A stretch of DNA of 64,000 bases from Seriola aureovittata (GCF_021018895.1 NC_079387.1:9518083-9582082); one strand, 5' to 3'; positions 34,970 through 47,290 are shown, numbered from the stretch's first letter. Program-made: numbers and translations. The notes: generated by a model from the sequence alone, not told the origin.

Positions 34970-35943
34970 GTGTGGGTGGACATGTTAGGAAACTCTGAGT
35001 GTGTCTTGTTTGCGTAGAAGGGGTATTGGAAATTTGGTTGTTGCAAAATGTGGCTTCAGAATCATGCTTTTGGTAATCTGCTTATCTTTTTCTAAAAACG
35101 TGAATATTATTTGCAGCACAACCTATATTGGTAACTGCCTTCAAGCACATTATCTATCTTTGATTAATCTATTTCACTGCTTGAGGAAATCGTTTACCTT
35201 TTTTTTTATGTGGATTTCAAATGAAATTATTGATCTGTTTGGTTAATATTTTACCGCGTCTCAGAGTCTTTAAATCCCCCTTCATGTTTTGTGACACACT
35301 TTTCTGGAAATACAGACAGTCGTTCTCGATGCCCAAAAGCTAATGAACAACTACTGTGGTTGTGTAGTAATATGTGCTTAGGCAAAATCCCAAGGAAAAA
35401 CAAAATCATGCAAAACTAAGATTTGAATCAAAGTTTAATTCCTTTTTACTCGGAGAAACTGGCAGTACAAAAGTCTTTAAGCCCCTTAAGGCGACTAAAC
35501 AGTTTGATTTGCTGGTTACATCGAGAGTTCTCAAATTTATCTTGATTATTAATGAATTAGATTCACAAAATTTCTAAATATGAATGAGGTACACAGAAAT
35601 ACATTAGAAACACTCAAGGTCAATTTAAAAGCATGCGATAGTGTTTCTACCACTTATATCTTTTCTTAATAGATGGAGTGAAAATAATTTGTACTAATCT
35701 TTCAGTCTACTAACGCTTGCCTTGAATTTACTGATTATATAAATCATAATGCATTATAACCATTTTGAAATCATCTTATCAAATTAAAACACGTAAGAGG
35801 TAGAGGCTTTGAATTATAGTCAAAGAAACCCACTTTATATATTTCCAAGGATATTGCCAGCTATTACAAATATAATCCTCTTAGTTTATCACAGAGCTCC
35901 ATACATATTTGTTTCTGTCTCCGTCTTCTCCATCCTCTGTAGT
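34970..35943. other. Spacer between hemopexin and the NHL gene
   Basis: AT-rich sequence with no supported exon. It must contain the NHL gene's 3' untranslated region on its right side. Confidence 0.5.
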
Positions 35944-38523
35944 TCACTTGTAGCGGTAGATCTTGACGCAATGGTTCATACTGTCCGACACAACCACTTG
36001 GCCATCAGGGAGCAGAGCCAGGCCCCTCGGGCTACTCAGGTTATCGGTCACCAGAGGCCAGCCGACACCCTTGGACGGGTAGAAGAGAACACGGTGCTGC
36101 TGCTTGCCCCAGTCCGCCACCAAGACGTCCCCATCTCTGTCAATACAGAGGCCCCAAGGGCAGGTCAGGACCGGCCCCAAGCCGGAGCACACCCCCAGGA
36201 TTCGGACAGTGTTCCAGCCGGGCTCCAGGACTCGAATGCACGGGACACGTCCAGTCTCGTTGCCTCGTTCTGATACTGCCATGAGCCCGGTGGTGAGGCA
36301 GGCTGCCACCAGGTAAGGTCTGTGATACCCGCTCACCACTGTGCGCTCCAACCTGGCCCCAGTCTTGGGGTCCAGTTTTAGGGCAGTTAAAGTTCCGCGC
36401 TTTATGTCGGTGACCAAGAACTCATCTCGACGGGTGACGGTCACCCCTCTGGGAGCGTCCAGCTCTTCGTTGGTGGAGCCGATCGTTGTGCCTCCGAATG
36501 TTTGCAGGAGGCGTCCGTGACGGCTGAACACCAACACGGCGCGTTCGGCGGCACAGGTCAGGGCAATGAGGCCCTTTGAGTTCACTGCCACGTCAAAGTA
36601 GTTGCAGATACGGGAAGATCTTTCTGATCCTGAAGGAGACACCTGCTGTACGACATTCTTTTGGAGATCAGTCACTTGAATGCGGGCGTTTCCACAATCC
36701 ACCACAAATAGCTGCCCTTTGACAGTTGCGTGGACGCCACTTGGCAGGTTGAAGTCAGTGCGGCCTGATCCTTGTTTTCCAAACTGTTTGACCAGGTAAG
36801 CTGAGTCCAGCACAGTCGAACCACCTTCTTCCTCCAGTTCCCTCAGAGTTGGTACAACTGTCTCTTTGTCTTCGTTGAATGGATGTGATTCCTTACTTTG
36901 ATGTAACTTGTCACCTTCGATGGCTGACATGGACAGACATCTGCTCACACGGTTTAAAGCTGAACCTTGTGTAACACGAGCCTGGGTTCTCGACTGTCGT
37001 TCCTCAGAGCCCGTGGTGTTCCTGTCGGATGCTTGGCTTTGTTCAAGAGATGAAGGTTCGGAGGCAAGTCGCATTTTGTTCACCTTTCTGATTCCTCTGC
37101 GCTCACTCTTGTCACCATTAATTAAAGGGTGTAGTTTACTGGAGAGATCAGCTGTGGATACTGAGCGGCAGTGCTCTCGCTTAAGAGATCCATTAACAGG
37201 TGTATTCACAGTATAGGTGTAACAGGAATCTTCACTGTCCGCTGGCGATGGCGGGCTTCCACTATACGCTGCTGGTTCATTTGAGTTCTTCTTGGATAGG
37301 GCTTGTTGGGAACGAGCACGATGTCCAGTGGAGAGATCTACAAGACTGCGCCTCGAGAGGGAACCTTTTCTCCTGGTCTTTGGAGATATTGTGGCCTTAC
37401 AGCTTTTTTCATCAGTTTCTTCGGGGGGGCAGGACGGTTCTCCATGCGAGACCAAGACGAGGGCCTTTGGCTTCCTCTTACCCTTCAGTGTGGGGCGCCT
37501 CCGTGGTCCGTTTTGTCTGCCATCGGATTCGTCACCTTCAGATTCTCCTTGACTGGAGACCGGTGGGATGGCAAGGAAAAGGTCTTGCCCCAGTGCGTCT
37601 GAACACACAGACTCCAGTTCTTCATCTTGAGACGACTCAGACGCACCACGGTGTCTTTGTATGGGGGATTTCACGGTGGGTGATTTGAGCTCCTCCTCGT
37701 TCTCTGTAGAGCTTGATAGACGCAGTTTCCGGACAACGCGCATGTTTGTCTTATTGGCCTCATCGGGACTGTACCTTTGTCCGGCTCTGTTTGGTTGCGG
37801 TTCCTTCCGAATTTCAAGCGGGGTAATGTTCGAGAAGGTCGTATCCCCTGAATGCAAAGCACACTTCTGTCCTTGGACACCGCAGACACCAATGGGGTAG
37901 GTCATACCTTGCTCACGAACATCAACTTCCCCCAAGCTTAAGGTCTTGGACTCGGGGCTCGGTAAGAAACTGACCCTTTTCATTGTTAGAGAGATTTCCC
38001 AAGGTTGGGTGACTTCTGCCACCCCTCTTTGGAGCTGATTTTTGTTGGATCCACCGGCGGTACTGCCCCATCTCTGTATCTGCTCCTTCAGTTGCCCCAT
38101 TTTTCTCAGTTGCTGGTCAACAAGTGACTGCACAACCCGCACCGCCGCAGCATTCTCCCTCTTCACCTGACTGAGGTGCCCCTGGGCATCTCTGTGGTCC
38201 CGCTCAATCTTCTCAAGAAGGCGCCGCTCCTCTCTCTGAGCTTCAATCACCGCATTGTCCAACTCACGGTTCACCTCCTCCACCTCGGCCTGCTGTCGCT
38301 CTCGGAGGCTCTGCAGCTCCCGTTCTCCTTGCTCCAGGTTGGAAAGGGCCTGAGTAACCCAGGGGGGCGGAGAGGTCAGAGATATGGGTGCAAAGACGGA
38401 CTGCAGTGGGGTGACCGGCGGAGGAGCTGGGGAGGTCACGTCCCTTTGTTTTGGAGCGCTGTGTGTCAGCAGGGCTGAGAACCCAAGGAGGGCTCTCCTC
38501 TCTGAATGAGACCGCATTAACAT
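35944..38523 (-). CDS. Intronless coiled-coil plus NHL-repeat protein without RING or B-box (TRIM2/3/32-like C-terminus)
   Basis: One continuous frame of 859 codons runs from ATG 38523 to TAG/TGA at 35944. An in-frame TAG at 38566-38568 limits upstream extension, and ACAG at about 38588 looks like the acceptor of a 5' untranslated intron. Residues about 57-151 form a charged coiled coil (LRERQQAEVEEVNRELDNAV). Residues about 150-560 are disordered, Ser/Lys/Glu-rich and low-complexity. Residues about 570-859 are an NHL beta-propeller with repeats such as LPSGVHATVKGQLFVVDCGN, APRGVTVTRRDEFLVTDI, CPWGLCIDRDGDVLVADW and SPRGLALLPDGQVVVSDS. NHL propellers bind RNA or protein, usually in TRIM-NHL E3 ligases; here no zinc-binding cysteines are present, so ligase activity is not expected. 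It sits next to hemopexin, as TRIM3 does in human. Exact orthology is unknown. Confidence 0.82.
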   Translation of the reverse strand: MLMRSHSERRALLGFSALLTHSAPKQRDVTSPAPPPVTPLQSVFAPISLTSPPPWVTQALSNLEQGERELQSLRERQQAEVEEVNRELDNAVIEAQREERRLLEKIERDHRDAQGHLSQVKRENAAAVRVVQSLVDQQLRKMGQLKEQIQRWGSTAGGSNKNQLQRGVAEVTQPWEISLTMKRVSFLPSPESKTLSLGEVDVREQGMTYPIGVCGVQGQKCALHSGDTTFSNITPLEIRKEPQPNRAGQRYSPDEANKTNMRVVRKLRLSSSTENEEELKSPTVKSPIQRHRGASESSQDEELESVCSDALGQDLFLAIPPVSSQGESEGDESDGRQNGPRRRPTLKGKRKPKALVLVSHGEPSCPPEETDEKSCKATISPKTRRKGSLSRRSLVDLSTGHRARSQQALSKKNSNEPAAYSGSPPSPADSEDSCYTYTVNTPVNGSLKREHCRSVSTADLSSKLHPLINGDKSERRGIRKVNKMRLASEPSSLEQSQASDRNTTGSEERQSRTQARVTQGSALNRVSRCLSMSAIEGDKLHQSKESHPFNEDKETVVPTLRELEEEGGSTVLDSAYLVKQFGKQGSGRTDFNLPSGVHATVKGQLFVVDCGNARIQVTDLQKNVVQQVSPSGSERSSRICNYFDVAVNSKGLIALTCAAERAVLVFSRHGRLLQTFGGTTIGSTNEELDAPRGVTVTRRDEFLVTDIKRGTLTALKLDPKTGARLERTVVSGYHRPYLVAACLTTGLMAVSERGNETGRVPCIRVLEPGWNTVRILGVCSGLGPVLTCPWGLCIDRDGDVLVADWGKQQHRVLFYPSKGVGWPLVTDNLSSPRGLALLPDGQVVVSDSMNHCVKIYRYK

Positions 38524-38588
38524 CGTGGATGGTAGATTTGAACAGTCCACTTGGGAAATGGGGCTCTACCACTTTTTGAGTGTGTTTC

Positions 38589-41500
38589 TGTAAAGACAGA
38601 GAAAATGCAAAACAAAACCCCTGTTAATGTGGCGTTAAAAACACCCAAGAAAAAGACATGTATCTTTTACAACAAAGTATTTAAAGGTAGCGCAACATGT
38701 ACTTAGATGCAACTAAAGGGTTTCAACACGATGCTGCCCTACATCTACAAAGGCAGAACAAAATTGAAAAGAAGCTCATGATTGTGTGCGATAAGAAAAT
38801 CTTGGTCTCTTTGATCCCTCAAGAAATCTTTCTGACCTACCTGTCGACCCAGTGAGGACTTGTGTACATTTCTGTCGCTGTTTTTTAAAAAACTGGGACA
38901 CAGGTTTCCATTCATTGCAACTCTATCCATCCCCCGCAATATTCAGTTTCTCACGAGACTCTAAAGTGCTCTCAGATAACCGCTGTGCTGTTTCCCTGAG
39001 GTCAGCGTTGTATTCAGACTTTAACGCCTGTCGTCAGCCACTGATCGCTGGAACAATAAATGTCCTAAATTGGATCTCAATCAGCAGTTTGTTGAGTTAC
39101 CGCTGTGCTTTTTGATCTAAATCATATTAATTCATCAGTATTTATAACTTTTTTTATGAGATTTAAAAGTCACGTCTCTTAACGTCACTCATCGTAAAAA
39201 CCTCAATAGATCAGATAGTTGCTTCCTGAATGCAGCACAGACCCCCATTGTCACGTTTGGTGGAGAGAGCAGCTCTTATCTGCTCAAGGCATTGAAACTG
39301 AGCTCCGTCTTTCACCAGCAAACCGAGGTATGTGAGCAGCTGCCAGGGGAGGCGTCACTCCTGTCTTTTTTTATTGAGTCTTTAAAGTGGATCATATGAT
39401 GCATTGGCAGTTGTGGGTACCGGCGTGTATATTGTATGTTAATGGTGTAGACCTAGTTAGAGAGCATTTTACCCCGCCCCCCCCCCCCCCCAGAGCAAAA
39501 CAACAAGGCTTTTGCAAGGATGAAAGGGTGAGGTGTCAGTTTACCTGTGCGCGCTCACAATAAAGTCCCTCTGGAAACAAGTGACCTCAGAGTGTCAAAG
39601 GATAAAATCAGTTTCCCATGTTTAAAAAGATGTTAAAGATAAAATCCGTGGGTGACAGTTGGTGAAGAACTTAAAGGAGAAATTAGAAGTGGGAGATCAT
39701 GGGAAATGTCAGTGTCAAAACTTCATTTTATGCATGGATGGGTCAACAGGTAAAGAGACATCAGCCTGTTGGTCAGAAGGAGGGGAAAATGTAAACGGTG
39801 TCACAAACAAATCCGTGTCACTCTCCTGGAGTGAGGCCACTGCGTCGTCTTATGTTACCAGACTTTAATGTTGAATGAGAGGCACTAGTTGCTAAGTTAC
39901 CCGGCGACCTTTGCAGAGGTGCTGAGACTATAGAATAAATGATAGCATTCATAATTGAGAGGATTGTGCAAGATGTCCAGGAGCATTCCAGCGCATCCAA
40001 AACCAAACAATGGAGCCGTTCACCACGAGTCACAGAGCAGAGAGCCCACAGGTAGAAACCTCTTTGAAATGTTAGATAAAATGACTTCAGGCAGTTAAAA
40101 CAAAGAAATCTGCAGCCGGCAAATCTCCTCAAGAAGACAGATTTTAGTTTTGAGGATGCATAACAGAGGATTTCCTTCAGGATGCAAATTTAAGAATAAA
40201 ATGTGAGACTGTAGCAGAGCGTGTGCATTTTAAATTTTTCTTTAAAAAGTTGAAGATGTCCTACCTGAATTCAAGGTGCGTGCTTCTCCCTCCGCTGCTC
40301 CCTCTCTTCTTATGTCCTGCAGCCTCCAGTTCTTCCTCCCACCACCTCTCTCTCTCTGTCACTCCCCCGTCTCACCCCTCTTCCCTCCCTCTTTCTTCTT
40401 CACCTCGTTCTTCACAGCTTGTTGTCAGAGTGTAATATTTAATATGGCAGGGGTATAACTTACTGTCTGTCCTGTACTTGATTGATGATTGAATAATGAG
40501 GCTGCCTATGTAAACAAACTTTTAATGTTGGCAGAAGTCTCTCACCAGGTCGTCATGAAGGAGCTTTGATAATATTCTTCAGGGCTTGTTGATATTTCTG
40601 ATGTGTAAAATGATATTTTTAAAGAATTAATTAATATTTTAGATATATGGATAAATATTTCTTACTAATTCAACCTGTTAATTAAGATTGTAAAATTAAT
40701 TGTGGTACACTAACTCTTTTTTGTCGGTTCATTACTTTACAATACAGCGAACAAACATTCGTTTATTGATTACACCTGGAACACTTGTTCTCCAGATCCA
40801 TTTTTTATTGAGTTTAATTAATAACATTCACTTTTCAATGTTTAACCACTAGATGTCAGCAAATACAAAGCATCAACATGAGGACAACCTGTATACTCAC
40901 TGTGTTGCTGCTTCCTTTCAAATGAAATGCTCTTTAAACAAGAGAATAGATCACACATTAAACAGATATGACTGTGCAATCCATCGAACTAATTTACATT
41001 ATAGGAACAAATTAGAGACAAAGTGAAAAAGCGATTCCAGGCCGACTTTTTATTGCAAATTGATCCTTTTCTCTCTTTATTTAACGTCTGAATCTGGCAA
41101 TAAAACCTGGAGCCATAATTTTAAGTTCTTTCCTTTGAACTCCAAACTGGATATTCAGATCCAAGCAAAACATGAAGAGACATCTAACACTTTATTTCAG
41201 TGAGGAATCACTTTTTAAATGTAAATAATGTTGTAGTAAAAGTACTGAAGCTTGGTAATTTCCCTCAGCATAACTTTCTGCAGATGGCTGATCTGTCTGC
41301 AGGTGGTGTTCTCTCAGCTGTAGTTTAGGTGGAGTCTGCAGTCTGTCGCAGGTCTGCACAGGACACGCAACAGATTTTTTAACTAGCTTTGGTCGCAATT
41401 ATAGAATCACACATATTTACCTTTGCATGTTTGCTTTTGCTGTGTAATTCCAAACACACTGCCGGGGTGGAAGCTTCGATAAAAAAGAAGAAAATTTAAA

Positions 41501-41950
41501 ATCGTTTTGAAGAGTTCAGCTACAGGTTTTATGAGGGAGAAACTCTGTTCATTGCATTTAATTGACTTTATTATTAAATACCAAATAATATCTCTTCTGT
41601 TCGTGTGGGTGAAGGTTTGAGATGTCAAACACTTAAAATGAGGGAAGAAGAAGAAAGTTACAGAGTGTATGTTGAAAATCATTGGCTACATGTGCTTTTA
41701 TTATGTAGAAACCTTGGCTATTTGCCCTTTAGATGTAAGTACAGAGGGAAAGTAAATTTTTGCTTCCAGCCTTTTGAAAGGAAGGAATAATGTTGTGATT
41801 TTCTCACAGCGGATGGTTTTCATCCTCTGTTCCTCCTCACGAGAACAAAACAAGACACTGAAGTTTGTTTGAAATTTAACCTTTAGAATGAAAGGCCTGA
41901 TATCCACTCATCATCGAGGGTCTCTACTTTAAAAGCCTTTAAGCAGTGTA
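38589..41950. other. Upstream region of the NHL gene, no coding exon seen
   Basis: Possible minus-strand donors for a 5' untranslated exon occur at about 38836, 39543 and 40263, each a plausible match to AG/GTRNGT; they cannot be ranked from sequence. A C-run of about 17 lies near 39474-39492, and 40290-40430 is CT-rich. The rest is AT-rich. Confidence 0.45.
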
Positions 41951-42150
41951 ATAGATTTCCTCTTCTTATAGGATCCAACATCTCCTCACCAATTATCCCC
42001 ACACACACACACACACACACACACTCAAACACACAAATGGAGCGCTGCCCCCTGGACACAGATGGGTCCTGAGCCGTCAGTGTTGCTGGATGTCACACGG
42101 GGTCCTACAGGCTGCCTGGCTGGTGTTGTGACTGATTATTTCTATCTTCC
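41951..42150. repeat. (CA)n microsatellite region
   Basis: (CA)n at 42000-42024 followed by CA-rich sequence. Confidence 0.8.
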
Positions 42151-42680
42151 GCTCTGTCAGGAGAGATGGAAAATTATATCGGCCTAAGGTGGCGCTCCGT
42201 TATTGATATCACTGTTAAAACTCTCCAATCCAGCTGCTCGCCTCGCCTGCAACATCACTGCAATTAAATCTACACGCTGCTTCCAGCCTGTGTGTGTGGC
42301 AGAGAGTAATGGGCCCAATAGTTACTGTAACAAAACAATAATGTGATTCAGCATGGCAGCATAAGACCCATATATATATATATCAGTGCGGTATATGACA
42401 GGGGAGTTAATGGGTTATTATTACCACTCCCAAACAAATGGTAGCATCACAGCAAAGCAGGTACTAAGTGGACTTGTTGCAAACAAACAATTAAAAAGAA
42501 GTCTGCAAGCTTTCACAGATGGAATTAGAAAGGCGGTCAAGAAAGTCATATTGCACTCTTCTCTCCCACTTTGCATACAGCAGGCAATATTAGGTGATGA
42601 ATATGGTAATGGTCCTCATTCTAGTGGGACTATCTCCTTTCAGAGGGGAAGATCTGGTTCTGCTGTTAGATTCGATTAAT
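42150..42680. other. Candidate conserved non-coding block
   Basis: A unique-looking, balanced-composition block free of simple repeats apart from a short (TA)n at 42371-42382. A 97-codon open frame (42386-42679) has no recognisable domain. I list it as possible regulatory sequence; conservation could not be tested. Confidence 0.3.
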
Positions 42681-43724
42681 TCCTCTTCATGCCACTCCTC
42701 ATTTTTGTGTCCCCCTCCGCTCTCACCCCCACCCCACCCTCCATCCTCTCTAACACTTTCAGGCCTATGATATTAGACGAACAATCGCAGAAACAAAACG
42801 AGCTGGAACAACCAAGATGGGAACAGATGGCACGTAATTGCCTGGTGGAGGAAGCCAGGGAGTCAATTTTTACCCGTCCTGGGGGAGTTGCAGTTGCAAG
42901 AAGGAAAAAAAAAAAAAAAAAAAAGTGCAGGTGCATTTGTTTTGATCAGATATGGCCTAGAGGAAGCATCTGAAAAATATTCATCACACACACATTAGGG
43001 AGAGGAATTTAACAAAAGCGTTGTGGGTGAGACCTGGGATGCAATGGTGAGCTTTCATCTGGGCAAAGAGAAAGATGTGTGGCTGAGTCAACAGCAGCAG
43101 ATGCATCACAAATTAATATCACACTGAAGTGTTGCAAAAACTGTAAAACTTTCAGATGGTGGCAGTCTGTCTTAAAATCTAATTTTAGGGTTTGCTGATG
43201 AAGTCGCACTTTAAAAATTTGGGATAACTGCCAATCTAGATTTTTTTTAAGAAACCATGAAAAAATTCAAATATAATTGTTTAATTTCTATTTTTAGTTG
43301 GACTTGTATATATTTTAAACTTGTATGAGAAATATCTGTTTTAATGATTTTAAATCTAATCTTTTAAATTCTTATTGTCACAGATTTAATGGAGAAATAA
43401 TGTCAGTTATTCCTGGTTGGTGTAAAGTCCTTGAAGAAATAGAAATGTAGGGTTTTTAAAAATATATATATAGTATAGATGTATTTAAAAATGTCTTATT
43501 TTTCAAATGCAGACCTTCAATGCTTCACTTTACAATGTCAAATGCTGGAAACATTTGGGAAAAACATCATTAAATTAATTTATTATAATCATTATATATA
43601 ATTTAGATATTGTAGAAACTATAATTCCATGTAATTATAATACACACACATATATATATATATATGTGACAAAAGACAACGGGTCAACGATTTTACCTCC
43701 TGATATAAGAGAAGATTTTGTAAG

Positions 43725-43865
43725 GTCAAATGTACAGCCATGCTAGCTTAGCACGGCACTGCTTTGAGCTACATGCTAACGCTAGCATGCTAACATGTTC
43801 AAAGTACTAACATGCTGATATTTAGAAGGAATAATATTTACCATGTTCACTAACTTTCTTTCTGA
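43725..43865 (-). repeat. Inverted partial copy of the dispersed GCTAGCATG repeat
   Basis: Read on the minus strand, it contains AATATCAGCATGTTAGTAC, CATGTTAGCATGCTAGCG and TTAGCATGTAGCTC, matching the 3' part of the element at 46917-47290. Confidence 0.65.
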
Positions 43866-44589
43866 GAGAACTATGGATATTTATTGGCAGGAACTAGTTG
43901 GATATTTGTATTTCTTTCGTTTTTCTTTGTTGTGCTGCTTTTGTCGTTTCACTTTAGCATTTGTAACGAGTTTGTTTTGGGTTTTGCGCTGACGATACTG
44001 GACATGTAATTTCTCCTCCAATAATTAGACCTTTCCAAAATGTCTTATTTTGTAGAGACTGTTTTAAACTCCTATCTGTAAGTTAAACGTGAAGCTACAG
44101 CTAGCAGGCGAACAGCTAGCTTGGCTCTACAAAACCTCACTAATTAACACGTTGTAGTTAATTTGTTTAATTCATGTTAAACCCAAAGAGTAAGAACGAC
44201 AAGCTGCAGCTTTTACAGGTGGTTATGAAATGTGTCTGACTATTTCCTGACTGGAAGCGGCGACTTCCTGGCGTCTTGTCATCAATTTAACATGTTCGTT
44301 AGTGAGCTTTAGCTTTGTTACCTTTGGAGTTAGCTGTTCCTGCTGTTTCTAATTTAACGCTATAAGCTAAGCTAACGAGTATTTAATGCTAAGTTGTAGC
44401 TTCATATTTAATAGACAGATATGTATATATTTTACTCACGGCAAGAACGCACATTTTGCTGTTAATTTGGCTTTAATTGTTTTCCTATTGTATTATTCTA
44501 TATTCTGTCTGTCATGATATGTGTTGACTTAATCAGTCTGATGCAAGTTTTGCATAGATTCGTACCAGGGTTAACTCTGTCATGACTAC

Positions 44590-44960
44590 AAAGCGTTTGT
44601 CTGCGCCCACTTCATCCTTGGACATGAATCAGTCACATACTGTACCGAGATGAATTCCTTTTTCTCGGTCCTCTAAGCTCTGACCACATCTGTTCAATTA
44701 CCAGCATGGAAAGTGCATTACCATTGGCTTTGTTGTTGGAGATGCTTGATTTTCTTAGTAAAAAGCAGATGAATTTATAATGCTGTATCCCCTCTGTTGT
44801 GAATCTCCTCAGCGGACCCAGGCCCGGGATCAGAATAAGCATTTTGATGAGCTATAGGCCATCTCTTCTTTTTACAATCCCAAACTTGCGCTGCCTGCCC
44901 AATATCAAACTAATAAATTACAGCCCCCGTCTCCCACATAACTCACTGATAAATAAAAAA
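44590..44960. other. Candidate conserved non-coding block
   Basis: About 370 bases of balanced composition without simple repeats, including TTCAATTACCAGCATGG and AATATCAAACTAATAAATTA. No exon features are visible. Confidence 0.3.
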
Positions 44961-45929
44961 AAGGGTCTGCCATAGTGTGCAGCTGTGACCCAGGGTTACC
45001 TAGCAACAGGTCATGCCCAGACGTGATGCACAAGGTAGAGATACACCTCTAAGGAGCGGGAGAGGAGGGAGGGATGGAGGAGGAGGAGATGGAGGACCAG
45101 GGTGAGGGAGTGAGGGAGGGAGGGAATGGGTCTCATCCTCACTCTCTATGACCCTTGACAGATAGAAAACGCACTCAGAGGAAACGGCGTTTGATTGACA
45201 GGGATATTTGAGGAACCTGAGACTCCTTGGTTTCTCCATTACAGTTTTCAGGCTGGACCCCGAGCTGCTTTATATAAGCAAGACAAAGGCGGAAAAACGG
45301 ACGTGTGGAGTTTTATGACGCTATTAACTGACAAATCCCATCATAAAAAAAACCTTTTCATTCTCCTAAAGCATATGAAAAGACACTTAACATCCATATT
45401 TAAAGAAAACAACAACACAGTCTCTTCCTGTCTCCGGTGCACTTGCGTTAACTCACACAGCGAACACATTTGCAGCAGTGAAGTACACAATCAGCTTTCC
45501 AACCTCGGCGCCCAGAGAGTTGTCTGATGAAAACCCTAACTGACAGGCCTAAAAAGATTGAGCAATAGCACTACAGACGCACATCCACAGCAGTGTACAA
45601 TGTCTTTGCCAGAACAGTGCGGCATGGAAATGAGAGTGTTCAGTCCATGCCCACCCCTCCTCCGCCCTTCCTCTGTTGCCTGTGCGACAAACCCTCAAGG
45701 GGACTCTGCAGCTGTGTGGGGTTAGCACATGGTCGAGTTAGGGGCCACACACACAAACACAAACTAACACACACATACACACACAGACACTGACAAACAC
45801 AGTCTTTGGTCTTTGTAAATATGAAATATTTATGCTGCGTAAACTGTAATAAGTTCTGCTTTAATGAGAATAATTTGTAAAATGCTGGATCTCAAATGCT
45901 GTCGAAACAGAATGCAGCCATGATTCTGA

Positions 45930-46400
45930 GTCGTCTCATGTTTAAAGCTACAATGCTCAATGTTTTTATATTAACAATGGATCAAATGGAGTTTCCCTCA
46001 GCTTTATGGAGCACTTTAGTGTCTTTCAGCTCCTTGTTTTTGCTTTTCGCGGCCCTCAGCCTCATCGTTTCCAGCCCCAGCAGGCAGCTGTTTCCAGTGT
46101 GTGCTACCTGCTCAAGCACCAAAGAGCAGATGGACAAAGGTAGCAACTAGCTAGTGGAACAGCTAAAGAGATATTTCCCTCACTAAACTAAAACTAAGCT
46201 AAAAGTAGAGTGAATGTTGGACTCACATTCACCAGGCGGCTGTAACCACAACTCCAAAGCCATACTAATGTTCCTCTGTATCTGCTACGTGTGGTAAATA
46301 AGCCACTTCTTGCTAACACATTCACATATCAATTTAAAAGTTGATCGTGTTGTGTTGACATCCCGTTCCCGTCGCCGTCAAGAGGCTAAAAAAATCTGCA
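45930..46400. repeat. Probable dispersed repeat with CTTTCAGCTCCTTG motif
   Basis: The block contains AAAGCTACAATGCTCAATGT, GTGTCTTTCAGCTCCTTG, CAGGCAGCTGTTTCCAG and GCTACGTGTGGTAAATAAGC. It reads like a dispersed percomorph element I recall; part of its motif also occurs at about 18730 (GCGTCTTTCAGCTCATTG). Ends are approximate. Confidence 0.45.
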
Positions 46401-46916
46401 AATAATGCAGATTTAAATGCATTTCTGGATTAAAGCAGGTGTTTAATGCATGACTTTGTAGAAGAACAGGAACTGTAGGGAATTAGCCTGTGACTGAATC
46501 ATGCAAATATTCACTCTCACTAAAGTTATGGTTAAAAAGAGATTTTAAAAATGTCATATAAAGCTTCAGTTTTCAGGCAGGTCATTCCAGAATTTGCCAT
46601 GAAAGCACCTTCCAAATCTTAGCGATGTAGTCATGAAATAAAAGATCACCAAGCTCAACCTTGCAACAGACATAGAATCCAGTGTAAAAAAAAATAAAAT
46701 AGCAAGGAGCCAGAGCCATTAAGAACTTGAAGTTAATCAAACAAAAACGTAAAAATCAATCTTAAAACATAATAGGAGCCAGTGTAGAAAGGAAAAATAG
46801 GAATGATGCGGCGAGGACAGCCAGCTGAGTTCTCTACAGTGTGTAAATGGTGTGAATGATTTTTGACACGCCAGCAGCACGACTCTGAGGACGACGGTCG
46901 GTCACTCTGGTCCACA

Positions 46917-47290
46917 CTGGAATATCTCAACAACTACTGGAGGGATCGCCAAGAAATCTGGCACAGACACACACGTCCCCCTAAGGATTCATTGTAGAAA
47001 CTTTTAACTTATCAACTATTACCATAATCTAATTAAACTATAAATTAATTCAAGGCTTATCTAAAAAAGAAAAATGACATTCATTTAAGCTTCAACTGTA
47101 CTTTGTGTTTAGTGCTAATTAGCGTATGTTAGCATGCTACAATGCTAAACTAAGATATACCACCTGTAGTATGCTAAAGATCATACCTGCTTAACATCAG
47201 CATTTTAGTATTGCTATTGTGAGCATGTTAGCAAGCTGATGTTAGCATTTAGGCTAAGTGCAGCATCACAGAGATGCTAGCATGGTTAAT
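46917..47290 (+). repeat. Dispersed percomorph-type repeat, nearly complete copy
   Basis: Starts CTGGAATATCTCAACAACTA, continues GGATCGCCAAGAAATCTGG and ends with GCATGTTAGCAAGCTGATGT and GAGATGCTAGCATGG. The same 3' part occurs inverted at about 43725-43865, and its 5' part is seen divergent at 28480-28630, so it is a family. Confidence 0.7.

Noticed and set aside
37200..37688. 162-codon plus-strand frame opposite the NHL gene
   Set aside because: Antisense shadow of the real 859-codon frame.
35944..38550. Start of the NHL protein at GTG 38550 rather than ATG 38523
   Set aside because: Nuclear vertebrate genes start at ATG. The first in-frame ATG after the upstream TAG is at 38523.
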